From Gemmatimonadota bacterium (GTDB lineage: Bacteria; Gemmatimonadota; Gemmatimonadetes; Palauibacterales; Palauibacteraceae): 64,000 nucleotides of DNA. Below the pieces are notes generated by a model. It saw nothing but the letters and a program-made list of their open reading frames with translations, searched no databases and was not told the origin of the DNA. This document shows, piece after piece, positions 1 through 9,711 of the stretch. Numbering within the stretch: position 1 is the first letter of the stretch; each line of letters starts with the position of its first letter. The stretch covers positions 98,467-162,466 of the forward strand of contig JAJEEM010000064.1 in NCBI GenBank assembly GCA_022820995.1, in the 5' to 3' direction. Made by a program: the position numbers and the translations under genes.

Positions 1-525
1 CGCCAGTGGCGCCTGGTCGATTCCTACGCGGGGACGCGGACCGAGGAGGAGTTGTGGGCGCTCCTCGAGCGCGGCGGGGTGATCGGCGGCTCGTCGGCCG
101 GCGCGACGATCCAGGGATCGTACCTGGCGCGCGGGGACACGGCGACGAACACGATCATGATGGGGAGTCACGAGGAGGGGTTCGGGTTCGTCCGAAACAC
201 GGCGATCGACCAGCACCTCCTGTACCGGAACCGCCAGTTCGACATGCTGGAGATCATCGAGGCCCGGCCCGAACTCCTCGGCATCGGCATCGACGAGAAC
301 ACCGCGATCGTCGTGCAGGGAGACCGCTTCGAGGTCATCGGAGAGTCCTACGTCGTCATCTACGACAACCGGAGCATGCTCGACAGCGGCGGCCTGTTCT
401 ACTTCCTCGCGCCCGGCGACCAGTACGACATGGCGGAGCGTCAGGCCTATCGTCCGGCCCGCACCCTGACGCCTCTCGGACGCGTCGAAGCGCGCCCGTG
501 GCCGCGGCGCCAGCCCGACCGCTGA
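1..525 (+). CDS. Cyanophycinase-like peptidase (family S51), 5' truncated
   Basis: Reading frame open from the first base of the window, so the N-terminus lies outside; 174 residues are visible. The nucleophile elbow GGSSAGA (about residues 27-33 of the visible part) is the S51 catalytic-serine motif. It is followed by the family's IDQHLLYRNRQFD and GIGIDENTAIVV segments, typical of cyanophycinase and related serine peptidases. Family members cut cyanophycin or beta-aspartyl peptides; the exact substrate cannot be read here. The stop is 22 bases before the GTG of a transporter gene, suggesting one transcript. The family call is firm, the substrate is not. Confidence 0.85.
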   Translation, partial: RQWRLVDSYAGTRTEEELWALLERGGVIGGSSAGATIQGSYLARGDTATNTIMMGSHEEGFGFVRNTAIDQHLLYRNRQFDMLEIIEARPELLGIGIDENTAIVVQGDRFEVIGESYVVIYDNRSMLDSGGLFYFLAPGDQYDMAERQAYRPARTLTPLGRVEARPWPRRQPDR

Positions 526-547
526 CCCACGGCCGCAGGGGCGCCCG

Positions 548-1789
548 GTGAGGCGAGGGCTCGTCCTCGTCGCGCTCATCGCGGCGGGGGAGGGCGTCTT
601 CCTCCTCCCCTTCGTCCTCGCGCGCGTCTTCCGGCCGACGCTGCTCGACGCGTTCGGCATCACGAACCTCGAACTGGGGACCGCCTTCTCACTGTACGGG
701 ATCGTGGCGATGGCGGCCTACTTCGCGGGCGGCCCGCTCGCGGATCGGTATTCGGCCCGGCGGCTCATGGCGCTCGCGCTGCTCACGACGGGACTCGGCG
801 GGATCGTGCTGGCCGACTTTCCTCCGCCGCGGACGATGAACCTGCTTTGGGCCTTCTGGGGGATGACGACGGTCCTCCTCTTCTGGGCCGCGATGATCCG
901 GGCCGCGCGCGAATGGGGCGGACAGTCGGCTCAGGGCCGCGCCTACGGGCTCCTCGACGGGGGCCGAGGTCTCCTGGCGGCGCTCGTTGCGACCCTCTCG
1001 GTGGCCGTCTTCGCCTGGCTTCTGCCGGGAGAGGCGTCCGCGGCCACGCCCGAGGAACGGGCCGCGGCCTTCCGCGGCGTGATCCGGGTCTTCACCGGCA
1101 TCACCCTCGCCAGCGCGGCCTTCGTGTGGCTCGTCGTGCCCGACAGCACTCCGGGCGCCGACACCGACGACCGCCCGAAGCTGTCGCTGGAGGGGGTGCG
1201 AGCCGCGTGCCGCATGCCGGCCGTGTGGCTGCAGGCCGTCATCGTCATCTGCGCCTACACGGGGTACAAGGCGACGGACGACTTCTCGCTCCTGTCGCGG
1301 GACGCGCTCGGGTTCGACGACGTCCAGGCCTCCGGGATCGGCACGCTCGCGTTCTGGATCCGGGCCGCGGCGGCCATTGCGGCGGGCTACCTCGGAGACC
1401 GAATCGACGCCTCCCGCGTCATCGTGTGGGGGTTCGCGATCCTCATCGGCGGCTGCCTGCTCATCTCGTCCGGGGTCCTCGTACCGGGGCCGGCCTGGAT
1501 GCTCATCGCCACCATCGTCACCGCCAGCGTCGGCATCTACGCCCTCCGCGGCGTCTATTTCGCCCTCCTGGCCGAAGCCGACGTGCCGCTTGCCTACACC
1601 GGGAGCGCGGCCGGCGTCGTCTCCGTCCTCGGCTTCACGCCCGACGTCTTCATGGGGCCGCTGATGGGCGTTCTGCTCGACAACTCACCGGGGCTCGCCG
1701 GACACCAGCACGTGTTCGCCGCCGTGGCCGGCTTCGGCGCCATCGGCCTCGTCGCCGCCCTCGTCTTCCGCCGGGTACGGCGTACATGA
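548..1789 (+). CDS. MFS transporter
   Basis: A 413-residue integral membrane protein with about 12 hydrophobic segments and the MFS loop 2-3 signature GGPLADRYSARR near residues 58-70, which has the expected Gly-Asp-Arg pattern. A second GYLGDRIDASR lies in the second half. The start is GTG, 22 bases after the cyanophycinase-like gene, so the two may be co-transcribed and the transporter may import what the peptidase releases (inference). It ends convergently with the thermonuclease gene, 27 bases away. The substrate is not identifiable from sequence. Confidence 0.85.
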   Translation: MRRGLVLVALIAAGEGVFLLPFVLARVFRPTLLDAFGITNLELGTAFSLYGIVAMAAYFAGGPLADRYSARRLMALALLTTGLGGIVLADFPPPRTMNLLWAFWGMTTVLLFWAAMIRAAREWGGQSAQGRAYGLLDGGRGLLAALVATLSVAVFAWLLPGEASAATPEERAAAFRGVIRVFTGITLASAAFVWLVVPDSTPGADTDDRPKLSLEGVRAACRMPAVWLQAVIVICAYTGYKATDDFSLLSRDALGFDDVQASGIGTLAFWIRAAAAIAAGYLGDRIDASRVIVWGFAILIGGCLLISSGVLVPGPAWMLIATIVTASVGIYALRGVYFALLAEADVPLAYTGSAAGVVSVLGFTPDVFMGPLMGVLLDNSPGLAGHQHVFAAVAGFGAIGLVAALVFRRVRRT

Positions 1790-1816
1790 TGGCAACCTTC
1801 CCGTGGGCCCCCGGCC

Positions 1817-2446
1817 TCAGCAGCGCTCTCGTCTGAAATCGGCCGGACGGCATGTGAACCCCCACTCACCCCACAGCCCGCTTCCGGCCGCGGATGCGGC
1901 GGCCTCCGCCGCCAAGATCCGGTCTTCGTAGCGCCGATTGGGCGGGATGACGAACGCGAGCGCGTACCCGCTCGCGACCATGTGCTCGTTCAGCATGTCC
2001 CCGCCCGGGAGGAAGAGGTAGGCGAGGTCCCGGTCGAAGGTGTCGACCCGGACGGCGTCGTACTCGACTCCGAGCGCCGTGTTCACCGGGGCGACCCGGA
2101 GCAGTTCCTCGCGGGCGCGGGCGCCCCACGGTTCCTGCGCCATTTCCGGGGCGTCGATGGAGAGAACCCGGATTTCCCGGCCATCGGCGCAGCGGACGGA
2201 ATCTCCGTCGATCACGAAGGACAGGACGCAGTCCCCGCTCGGCATGGGGGGCGGCGGGGGCGGGGGCGGCGTCGACTCCGAGCACCGCGCCACCGCGAGG
2301 GCGGCGAGGACGACCGCGGCCGCGATGCCTGACCGGCGCCCCGCCCGGCGCGGCCCCGCGATCCTGCCACAGGCTGCTATGGACCGGACCGGGTCACGGG
2401 CCGACCCGGAGCGTCCCCACCTGATCGGTTCCCAGATGGCGGCCAT
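1817..2446 (-). CDS. Thermonuclease-family (SNase-like) lipoprotein
   Basis: A 209-residue protein with a hydrophobic N-terminal segment ending at a lipobox-like AVARC, then a proline-rich linker, then an SNase fold: VIDGDSVRC, REIRVLSIDAPEM, PWGARAREEL, DTFDRDLAYLFL and GLWGEWGF. The Arg, Glu and Arg expected at the staphylococcal-nuclease catalytic positions are present. Probably a surface or periplasmic Ca-dependent nuclease. The only normal start (ATG at 2446) overlaps the upstream lipoprotein gene by 53 bases; no ATG, GTG or TTG precedes the signal segment further in, so the start is uncertain. Confidence 0.8.
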   Translation of the reverse strand: MAAIWEPIRWGRSGSARDPVRSIAACGRIAGPRRAGRRSGIAAAVVLAALAVARCSESTPPPPPPPPMPSGDCVLSFVIDGDSVRCADGREIRVLSIDAPEMAQEPWGARAREELLRVAPVNTALGVEYDAVRVDTFDRDLAYLFLPGGDMLNEHMVASGYALAFVIPPNRRYEDRILAAEAAASAAGSGLWGEWGFTCRPADFRRERC

Positions 2447-3164
2447 CGGCGTTCACGTACCATCCCCGCAGTCGGGGCAGACGCAGTCCGCCGTCCCCGA
2501 TCAGGCCCTCGAACGTGATGTACTCGCCATCGTTCGCATCCTCGTCGTGGTAGAAGCGGCAGCCCACGAGTTGTGCGGTACGGGGATCGAAGTAGAAGTA
2601 CCATGTATCGCCGCCGGTATCGGGGTCGTAGGTGACCCGGACGGCGTGGACCTCCCGGTCCAGGAAGGTGGTCTCGATGACGTCGGGGTCGAGGTGGGAG
2701 CCGGGGTCGGAGATCTTCATCGGAAGACCCGCCAGGAACCCGTAGTAGCTGCGCCAGAACATCCCGTCCTCGCGATGAAGGCGCATGCGCTCGCGGTCCG
2801 CGTCGGGAAGGTCCGCCTGCGCGACGCCGTCCACGGTCGCGGACCAGCCATCGGCCGTCGTCTCGTACTCGATCGAGGACCCGCGATAGCGGCCCGACAG
2901 GGCGAAGTCGCGCTCGTCCGCGCCGAACTCCAGGTCGACGGCGACGCGTTCCCCGCCCTCTCCGTCCGTCCCGACCCACGACATCGAGATGGACCGGCTC
3001 CCCCAGACCCCATCCGCATCGTGGAAGGCCACGGATCTGGCCACGAGTTCCTGCGAGGGGGTGAGATCGACTTCCGCGACCGAACCGGAGGCGTCCTCCT
3101 CCGCCGGAGGACGAGGGCCGCAGGCGACGGCGAACAGGACGAGACAGCACCAGAGAGTTTTCAT
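2394..3164 (-). CDS. Lipoprotein, DUF6503-like
   Basis: A 256-residue protein starting MKTLWCCLVLFAVACG, a lipoprotein signal with lipobox AVAC. The body is beta-rich (TWYFYFDPRTAQLVGCRFYH; EYITFEGLIGDGGLRLPRL) and resembles DUF6503-type outer-membrane lipoproteins, in which a substrate-coupled lipid or lipoprotein-binding fold is suspected. No catalytic motif is seen. It lies upstream of and overlaps the nuclease gene, and is divergent from the FKBP gene (79 bases between starts). The family name is from recollection and only moderately certain; the lipoprotein call is firm. Confidence 0.65.
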   Translation of the reverse strand: MKTLWCCLVLFAVACGPRPPAEEDASGSVAEVDLTPSQELVARSVAFHDADGVWGSRSISMSWVGTDGEGGERVAVDLEFGADERDFALSGRYRGSSIEYETTADGWSATVDGVAQADLPDADRERMRLHREDGMFWRSYYGFLAGLPMKISDPGSHLDPDVIETTFLDREVHAVRVTYDPDTGGDTWYFYFDPRTAQLVGCRFYHDEDANDGEYITFEGLIGDGGLRLPRLRGWYVNADGRHLGTDQVGTLRVGP

Positions 3165-3242
3165 CTCTCAATACTAGCAGTCCGCGTTGAAACGCCGCTA
3201 CATTCGGGCGATTCGCCACTTTCCACACTCGGAGGCTTTTTC

Positions 3243-3839
3243 ATGCGGCGTGACAGAACATCGAACGGGATTCGGGCCGCGGCGACCTTGCTGCTGGCGC
3301 CGCTCGCCATCGCCTGCGCCGGCGACGGGACGGAGGACGCGGCGGGTGACGCGGCGGACGGTGCGGAGAGCGCCGAGGAGGCGCCGGCGGCCGCCATGAC
3401 CTCAGGCGTGCCCGAGGGTGTGATCACGGATCTCCGGGAAATCGCCTTCGCCGACGAACTCGCGGTCGCACTCGACGCGATGGAGGAGACCGAGAGCGGT
3501 CTCTTCATTCAGGTGTTGCAGGATGGGAGCGGCCCGCCGGCCGGCTACGGCGACGAGATGCATGTGCACTACACCGTCTGGCTGCCGAACGGGAGCAAGG
3601 TGGACTCGAGCCACGATCACAACCCGCCCGAGCCGCTCGAAATGATCCTCGGCTCGACCGCCCTCATCGACGGCTGGGTGGAAGGAGTGACCGGCATGCG
3701 GATGGGCGAGCGCCGGAAGCTCGTGCTGCCGTACGATCTCGCCTATGGAACCGAGGGGCGGCCACCGGCGATCCCCGCCTACTCGCCGCTCGTGTTCGAG
3801 GTCGAACTCGCGGAGCACATTCCCACCGGGGAAGGCTGA
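3243..3839 (+). CDS. FKBP-type peptidyl-prolyl isomerase, lipoprotein
   Basis: A 198-residue protein. The N-terminus has a lipoprotein signal ending LAIAC, followed by an acidic Asp/Glu/Ala-rich linker. The C-terminal ~105 residues are an FKBP domain: VHYTVWLPNGSKVDSS, LIDGWVEGVTGMRMGERRKL, PYDLAYG and SPLVFEVEL, with the canonical active-site Tyr, Asp, Trp and Tyr positions. It probably assists folding of periplasmic or outer-membrane proteins. ATG at 3243 was chosen because it directly precedes the signal; the frame extends far upstream only as an artefact of high GC. Confidence 0.9.
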   Translation: MRRDRTSNGIRAAATLLLAPLAIACAGDGTEDAAGDAADGAESAEEAPAAAMTSGVPEGVITDLREIAFADELAVALDAMEETESGLFIQVLQDGSGPPAGYGDEMHVHYTVWLPNGSKVDSSHDHNPPEPLEMILGSTALIDGWVEGVTGMRMGERRKLVLPYDLAYGTEGRPPAIPAYSPLVFEVELAEHIPTGEG

Positions 3840-3873
3840 TCGTGATCCGGACCGGGGCGATCGGGCCGGGGCG

Positions 3874-4731
3874 GTGACCGCGTACGTCCGCTTTCTCGCA
3901 CCTGACGCCACCGACCACACGGGCGCCGAGACCGCCGGGGACGACGGCGCCCGCTGGGGGGTCGTGGAGGACGAGGTCCTCGCGGACGGAATCATCGAGG
4001 AAAGCATGGTGGAGGAACTGGCGGCGCCTCCCTTCGGCGGGGAGATCCGCACCGGGAAGCGGATGCCGCTCGATGAGCTTCACCTCCTCGCGCCGGCGAC
4101 GCCGTCGAAGGTCATCGCGGTGGGCCTGAACTACCGGAGCCACCTCGACAACAGCCCGATCGGGACCCGCCCGGAGCCCGCGGAACCCCCCCTGTTCGCG
4201 AAGCTGCCGAGTTCGATCGTCGGGCCGGGCGCCGCGATCGAGATTCCCCCGGACGCGGAAGTCGTCCACGCGGAAGGAGAAGTCGTCGTCGTGATCGGCC
4301 GGGCGGCGCGTCACGTCGGTCCGGAAGAGGCCGGCGAGCACATCTTCGGGGTGACCGCGGGCAACGATGTGAGCGAGCGCACCTGGCAGCGCGACGATCT
4401 TCAATGGCTCAGGGCCAAGGGGAGCGACTCGTTCGGGCCGCTCGGGCCGCGGATCGTGACCGGCGCGGCGTGGGAGGACCTGCGCCTGCGCACGCGCCTC
4501 AACGGCGAGGTCGTACAGGACGCGCGCACCTCCGATCTCATCTTCTCCATCCCCGAGATCATCGCCTACGCGAGCCGCTACTTCACGCTGCTTCCCGGCG
4601 ACGTGATCTATACGGGAACCCCCGGGAAGACGTCGGCGCTCTCTCCCGGCGACCGGGTGGAGGTGGAGGTGGAGGGGGTCGGCGTGCTGGCGAACGACGT
4701 GAAGGTCGAATCACGGAAGGACGGGACATGA
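3874..4731 (+). CDS. Fumarylacetoacetate hydrolase (FAH) family protein
   Basis: A 285-residue cytosolic protein, the usual size for the FAH/2-keto-4-pentenoate hydratase-isomerase family. It contains KVIAVGLNYRSHLDN, HAEGEVVVVIGR (two metal-ligand Glu) and NDVSERTWQ (metal-ligand Asp), then LRTRLNGEVVQDARTSDL and GTPGKTS. The reaction is C-C bond hydrolysis, decarboxylation or tautomerisation of a beta-diketo acid; which one cannot be told. GTG at 3874 is the best start; the stop overlaps the ATG of the M14 gene (ATGA), so they are translationally coupled. Unlike the two paralogs at 38-40 kb it has no signal peptide. Confidence 0.85.
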   Translation: MTAYVRFLAPDATDHTGAETAGDDGARWGVVEDEVLADGIIEESMVEELAAPPFGGEIRTGKRMPLDELHLLAPATPSKVIAVGLNYRSHLDNSPIGTRPEPAEPPLFAKLPSSIVGPGAAIEIPPDAEVVHAEGEVVVVIGRAARHVGPEEAGEHIFGVTAGNDVSERTWQRDDLQWLRAKGSDSFGPLGPRIVTGAAWEDLRLRTRLNGEVVQDARTSDLIFSIPEIIAYASRYFTLLPGDVIYTGTPGKTSALSPGDRVEVEVEGVGVLANDVKVESRKDGT

Positions 4732-7700
4732 TGCAGCCCCGCACGCAGTCGTTCGGCAGCCCGCGGCAAGACCCTGCGTCGGCGGCGAGAGCCGTGTCCG
4801 TTGCTCTTGCGTTGGCGGTCGTGTTCGCGGCGTCCCCGGCCTCCCGCGGGCTTGCCGCCCAGCAGGCAGCGGATCTCGCGACGCTGTTCGAGCTGGGGAC
4901 GCTCGTGCTCGATACGAACGGCGACAGCGTGCCCGATCTCGTGAACGCCGCGCTCGTGATGGGGGACGACCCCTCGTCCATCGTCCAGGCGGCGGGCGCC
5001 GAGGTCGCCGCCCGGCTGGGGTTCGAGACGATGGCGATGGACCTGCCGCTCTCCCGGAACCCGGAAGGCGGCCAGGTCGGGATCGTCGTGGGACGGAGCG
5101 GACTCGCGGGCGCCGGCCTGCGTTCGCCGGGCATCGACCCCGCCTCCCTCGATTCGGGGGAAGGCGCCGTGGCGGTGCGCGAGGAGGACGGGCGCACGTG
5201 GGTCCTCGTGGTCGGCGGGGACGACGAAGGGCTGCAGGCCGCGGCCCGCCTGTTCGCCGGAGTCCTGCCGCATACGCGAACGCTTTCGACGGCGAAGCTG
5301 AGCCGCGTCCGGGACGATCTCGCCGAGACGCTGGAGGCCGGGGGCGTGCCGGACGCGACCGTGCGCCTGACCCAGGCGAGGGTCAGGGCGGGACAGGCCG
5401 GTGTGGGACGCGTCATCGCCGAGATCGAGGTGGATGAGGCGAACCTGGGCGCCGCCGCGGAACTCCTCCGCGGACTCGCCGCCGGCGACGCGACCGCCGA
5501 GGCCGGCGAACCGGAAGAGGCGGAGGACGAGGCGGAGACCGGGGACGAGGACGAATCGACCGACGCGGAGACTCCCCGGACGCGCCTGGCGTACCCGGGG
5601 CTCGAATCCGTGGAGGCGCGGCTGGCGGGCGGTCCCACGATCCGGATCGCCGGGCGCGCGGCGCCGGATGCGCCGGGGCCCATCGCCGGCCGGCCGGGCA
5701 GTGGCGGCAAGAACGACATGGACCTCTCCAACCTCTATACCTCCGACGGGCTGCTCGGCGGCGGGGTGCTCCCGAACCGCGTGGACGCGATGCTCGCGCC
5801 CGGCGAGGGAGGCATCGACGGCCTGCCCGATCTGGCCGGACGGCTCGGACTCGAATCGACCGGGATCACCGTGCCGCTCGTCGCCCCGGCTTCGTCGATC
5901 GAACGGGCCGCCGCCCGGCCCACGCTGGTCCTGGCCGGGGTGGACAACGCACTGACCCGGCAGCTCGCCGACAGCGCGAAGGTCGACCTCGAAGCGCTCG
6001 CCCCCGGCGAAGGGCTCATCCAGGTGGTCCCCGCGGCCTTCGGGTCCAAACCGGCCCTCGTCGTCTCCGGCGCGGACGCCGCCGGGGCCGAGCGCGCGCT
6101 CGATCAGCTGGCCCGGACGTTCCCGCACCTCGCGGAGCGCGGCGACGACCGCCCGACCATCGACGACGTCGAGCGCGGCCTGTGGGATGCGCTGTCCGGC
6201 CACTCGCCCGTGGGCCAGGCGGCGACCGGCCTCTACAAGCTCGGCCGCATCGCCGACAGGCTCGCGGACCGGCAGATCGCCCGCGCGGACGTGCTGATGT
6301 CCGTCGAGAAGGCGGACCCCGGCCTGCAAGCGTTTGTGCAGGCCCGCGCGGCGGAGGCGCTGGGCGTCTCCGACGCGGCCGCCGTCGACGTCACGATCGA
6401 CGACCGCGATGTCCGGCGGGCGGCCACGATCTTCGCCGACACGCTCGCCCTGCCGTCGGAAGTCGACCGCTTTCGGGAACTGTTCCGCGACCGGGTGCTG
6501 CCGGCGGCGTCATCCGCCGGATCCGCCGCGCCGATCCGGGTGGAGGCCCGCCTGAGCGAGCCGCCGGAAATCCGCCGCCAACTGGAGGAGGAGGCCCGGG
6601 ACGCCCTCCTCGAAGCGGGGGCTCCGGCCGACGCCGTCGAGGTCCGCGTCCTCTCCGCCTTCAAGCAGGGCTATTCCTGGCTCGAAGAGGTGGTCCTGCC
6701 GCAACTCGCGGGCCGCAGCCCCGGTGAGATCGGAGAGATCGTCATCCGCTTCCGCCGTAACGATCCGCCGGAGGACTGGCCCCAGCAGGCGATTCACACC
6801 CCCGTCCGCTGGCTGCACGAGATCTTCCCCATCGACGAGATCTTCGCCCGCGAACTCGGGCTCGAACCGGCGAAGGTCCGCTTCGAGCAGACGACCGAGG
6901 GCCCGATCTACGAGGTGAGGGTCACCGATTCCGGCGGCGCCGAGATCCTGTCGGGCGATTTCGAGCCCCGCCGGGTGATGCGTCCGTACTTCGACCGCTT
7001 CCGGGACTACGAGCACGTCCGCGTGACGACGGGCTGGATCCACGCGGCGGCGGGAGACCGCACGCTCGCCGACGAACGCATCGTCACCGACCCCGAGGCC
7101 TTCTGGGACCATTACCAGAGCGTCGTTCTGCCGGCGATCTACGACTACGTGATGGACCGGCACGACGGGATCCCCGACGGCGGGAACGCGGACGCGCCCT
7201 ACTTCGGCGAACTGACGGTCGAACTCGAGATGAGCGAGCCCAACTACCGGCTCGAGATCGACAACGAGATTCACGCCCCGATGGACGCCCTCCACGAGGA
7301 AATCTACTTCGGGACGATCGAGTTCTTCGACGTCCTCGGCCGCAACTCGCGCGGGCAGGGGCTCACCTTCCCCGGGCGCATCCTCCCGGTCATGCGGCCG
7401 CGCGGCGACGGGCGGCCGGCGGAACTCCGGGTGAGCTTCACGGGGTTCGCCACCTCGCGGCCAGCGGTCGTCGTCGCCTTCGAGGATGCGGCGGGCGCGG
7501 CGGACACGATGCGGCTCGACATTCCGAAGACGGGCCTCGAACGGCCTTCCGCGCGGCTCGCCGTGGTGCGCGCGGGCGAGCCCGGAATCGCGCACCTCGG
7601 GCTGCGCGTCCGCGTCGACACGGACGCCGACATGCGCGACAGCCTCCTCACCTACGCCTCGCCGCGGCAGGTCGACCGGAGCATGGTCTCCGCCGCACAG

Positions 7701-9080
7701 GTCGAGGCGACCGTCCGCGAGATCGAGGCCCTGCGCGCGGCCGGCCTCTACGCCTCCTCGCTGGCCTGGGCCGGGCTCGGTTCCCTCGAAGTCCGGGCCG
7801 AATGGACGCACGAAGAGGACCCGGAGTCCCGCCGCACCGCGCGACTCGCGGCGAACGGGACGCCGGCGGCGGCACCCGACTGGCGCAGTCTCCTGCCCGA
7901 AGGCTGGCGCTACGGAGGCGAGCGCCTCGTCCAGTGGGAGACGCCCATCCCGCCCCCCGAAGGCCACGGGATCCTCGCCAGGATGGCGGAGGCCTTCGAG
8001 GAAGTGACGATGTACAAGGCCGGCGAGTCCTACCTGGGCCGGGACATCTGGGCGGCGGATCTCATGCCTCCGATCGCGGCCTCACACTGGTCGCGCGTGA
8101 AGGCGACGACCTTCAAGCCCACGGTCATCTACTCCGCTCGGCAGCACGCGAACGAGGTTTCCTCGACGAGTCACGTCCTCCGGCACGCGGAACTCCTCCT
8201 CACCGACCCCGCTCAGCGGGCGAAGCTCGACGACGTGAACGTCATCATCCACCCGTTCACGAACCCCGACGGCGCCCAGCTCGCCTACGACCTGTACCGG
8301 ATCACGCCGGACTACATACTGCACGCCGGCTACCTGGCGTCGCTGGGGATCGACGTGATGACGGGATCCCGCGATGACCACCCCATCTATCCAGAGGCGC
8401 CCGTCCGAAGCCGCCTGTGGGGCCGCTGGCTGCCCGACATCTTCCTGAATCCGCACGGGTATCCCTCCCACCAGGTCGTGCAGCTGTTCAGCGAGTTCTC
8501 CGGGCTCGTGCGGCGCGGCCGCGTGACCGAACGCAACTGGGGCTTCAACAAGGGCTGGTTCATGCCGGGGTTCGGGTACGTCGACAGCCCCGAGTATCCC
8601 CGGCACCGGGACGCGGCGTTCGAGATCCGCGATTACATCACGCGAGGGATCAACTCCAACCGCGACGTGTTCGAGATGAACCAGCGCACCTATGAACGCT
8701 ACCGCCGCTACGGCGCCGCATACGACCCGGACGTGTTTCGCCTGCCGATGACGGACAGCGTGCTCATCGAGATGCCGCTCAAGGGATCGAGCGGCGAGTC
8801 CCGCTTCGGCTTCGATTCCCGCATCACGATCTGGTCCGGCACGACGGAAGCCCCGGATGAGACGGCGTACGGGCCGTGGATGGAACTCGTCGCGAAGGCC
8901 GGGCTTTCGTGGGACCAGGCGCTGCTCGACTACCTGTACGAGGGAGAGCACGAGGTGAAGCGGTCCGGCTCCTCCTTCTTCGGCGGCGTGTCGCTGCGGA
9001 TGAACCGCCCCCGGCCGCCCGAGGACGACGACGAATCGGAAGAGGAGGAGGCCGTCACCACGGACGGCGGAAGCTCGTAG
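4728..9080 (+). CDS. Very large secreted zinc carboxypeptidase (M14 family)
   Basis: A 1450-residue exported protein. A signal-like hydrophobic stretch lies at about residues 20-42. An acidic Glu/Asp linker sits at about 260-285, and about 1050 residues in front of the peptidase domain match nothing I recognise. The peptidase region (from about 1090) has the M14 zinc motif HxxE (QHANE, about 1138), HPFTNPDGAQ (about 1174), and NPHGYPSHQ (about 1240), which may hold a later zinc His. The C-terminus is an acidic Asp/Glu tail. It starts at the ATGA overlap with the FAH-family gene. It probably removes C-terminal residues from extracellular or periplasmic peptides; length is several times the M14 norm. 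Confidence 0.85.
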   Translation: MMQPRTQSFGSPRQDPASAARAVSVALALAVVFAASPASRGLAAQQAADLATLFELGTLVLDTNGDSVPDLVNAALVMGDDPSSIVQAAGAEVAARLGFETMAMDLPLSRNPEGGQVGIVVGRSGLAGAGLRSPGIDPASLDSGEGAVAVREEDGRTWVLVVGGDDEGLQAAARLFAGVLPHTRTLSTAKLSRVRDDLAETLEAGGVPDATVRLTQARVRAGQAGVGRVIAEIEVDEANLGAAAELLRGLAAGDATAEAGEPEEAEDEAETGDEDESTDAETPRTRLAYPGLESVEARLAGGPTIRIAGRAAPDAPGPIAGRPGSGGKNDMDLSNLYTSDGLLGGGVLPNRVDAMLAPGEGGIDGLPDLAGRLGLESTGITVPLVAPASSIERAAARPTLVLAGVDNALTRQLADSAKVDLEALAPGEGLIQVVPAAFGSKPALVVSGADAAGAERALDQLARTFPHLAERGDDRPTIDDVERGLWDALSGHSPVGQAATGLYKLGRIADRLADRQIARADVLMSVEKADPGLQAFVQARAAEALGVSDAAAVDVTIDDRDVRRAATIFADTLALPSEVDRFRELFRDRVLPAASSAGSAAPIRVEARLSEPPEIRRQLEEEARDALLEAGAPADAVEVRVLSAFKQGYSWLEEVVLPQLAGRSPGEIGEIVIRFRRNDPPEDWPQQAIHTPVRWLHEIFPIDEIFARELGLEPAKVRFEQTTEGPIYEVRVTDSGGAEILSGDFEPRRVMRPYFDRFRDYEHVRVTTGWIHAAAGDRTLADERIVTDPEAFWDHYQSVVLPAIYDYVMDRHDGIPDGGNADAPYFGELTVELEMSEPNYRLEIDNEIHAPMDALHEEIYFGTIEFFDVLGRNSRGQGLTFPGRILPVMRPRGDGRPAELRVSFTGFATSRPAVVVAFEDAAGAADTMRLDIPKTGLERPSARLAVVRAGEPGIAHLGLRVRVDTDADMRDSLLTYASPRQVDRSMVSAAQVEATVREIEALRAAGLYASSLAWAGLGSLEVRAEWTHEEDPESRRTARLAANGTPAAAPDWRSLLPEGWRYGGERLVQWETPIPPPEGHGILARMAEAFEEVTMYKAGESYLGRDIWAADLMPPIAASHWSRVKATTFKPTVIYSARQHANEVSSTSHVLRHAELLLTDPAQRAKLDDVNVIIHPFTNPDGAQLAYDLYRITPDYILHAGYLASLGIDVMTGSRDDHPIYPEAPVRSRLWGRWLPDIFLNPHGYPSHQVVQLFSEFSGLVRRGRVTERNWGFNKGWFMPGFGYVDSPEYPRHRDAAFEIRDYITRGINSNRDVFEMNQRTYERYRRYGAAYDPDVFRLPMTDSVLIEMPLKGSSGESRFGFDSRITIWSGTTEAPDETAYGPWMELVAKAGLSWDQALLDYLYEGEHEVKRSGSSFFGGVSLRMNRPRPPEDDDESEEEEAVTTDGGSS

Positions 9081-9158
9081 GGGCGCGTACTTGCTCCACC
9101 CCGGCTTCGGAATTCAGGTTGGGGGCGTTCCCGGACCCGTTCAAACAGAGGAATCCCG

Positions 9159-9647
9159 ATGCACATATCGAACCACATCTCGAACCGCCTTCCGAACGAA
9201 GCCCCGTGGAGAGGGATGCGCGGGGCGATCTGGATGGCGGCTGCTGCGATCGTTCTCGGCGCATCGAGCCTCCAGGGCCAGGAAGAGGGCGGCGAGGACG
9301 GTGAGGCCGAGGAGGCGGCGGCCACGCTCAACACCACCCAGGGCGTGTTCAGCGAGGAACAGGCCACGCGGGGCGAGGACGTCTTCTGGAACATCTGCGC
9401 CGAATGCCACTTCGAGGAGGACTTCGGGGGACCGTTCATCCAGTCCTGGGTCGGCGCCTCGGTGAAGGACCTCGTGGACGAGATCGTGGCCACGATGCCG
9501 GAGGACAATCCGGGCGGGATGCCCGTGGAGCAGTATCTGGACGTCGTCACGTACATGTTCAAGATTAACGGCATGCCCACGGGCGAGGACGAACTCGCGA
9601 CCGACGACATGGACGCCGTGGAGATCGAGGTCGACCTCGACCCCTGA
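9159..9647 (+). CDS. Exported c-type cytochrome
   Basis: A 162-residue protein with an N-terminal membrane/signal segment (about residues 20-40), an acidic linker, and one class I heme c site CAECH at residues 80-84. A distal Met candidate lies in NPGGMPVEQY about 35 residues later, followed by the terminal helix YLDVVTYMFKINGMP. Likely a periplasmic electron carrier or a sensor-type single-heme protein. A Shine-Dalgarno-like GAGGAA lies 6 bases before the ATG. It sits between the M14 peptidase and the Cache-autotransporter gene, with no obvious redox partner adjacent. Confidence 0.85.
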   Translation: MHISNHISNRLPNEAPWRGMRGAIWMAAAAIVLGASSLQGQEEGGEDGEAEEAAATLNTTQGVFSEEQATRGEDVFWNICAECHFEEDFGGPFIQSWVGASVKDLVDEIVATMPEDNPGGMPVEQYLDVVTYMFKINGMPTGEDELATDDMDAVEIEVDLDP

Positions 9648-9711
9648 CGCCAGGCGCGACTCGCTCGGACAGCCCGCCGGAGTCCGTTTTCCGGAGCCGA
9701 GGAAAGACGCC

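Noticed and set aside
2245..2272. G-rich run with G-quadruplex potential
   Set aside because: It is the complement of a poly-proline linker in the nuclease lipoprotein; codon use explains it.
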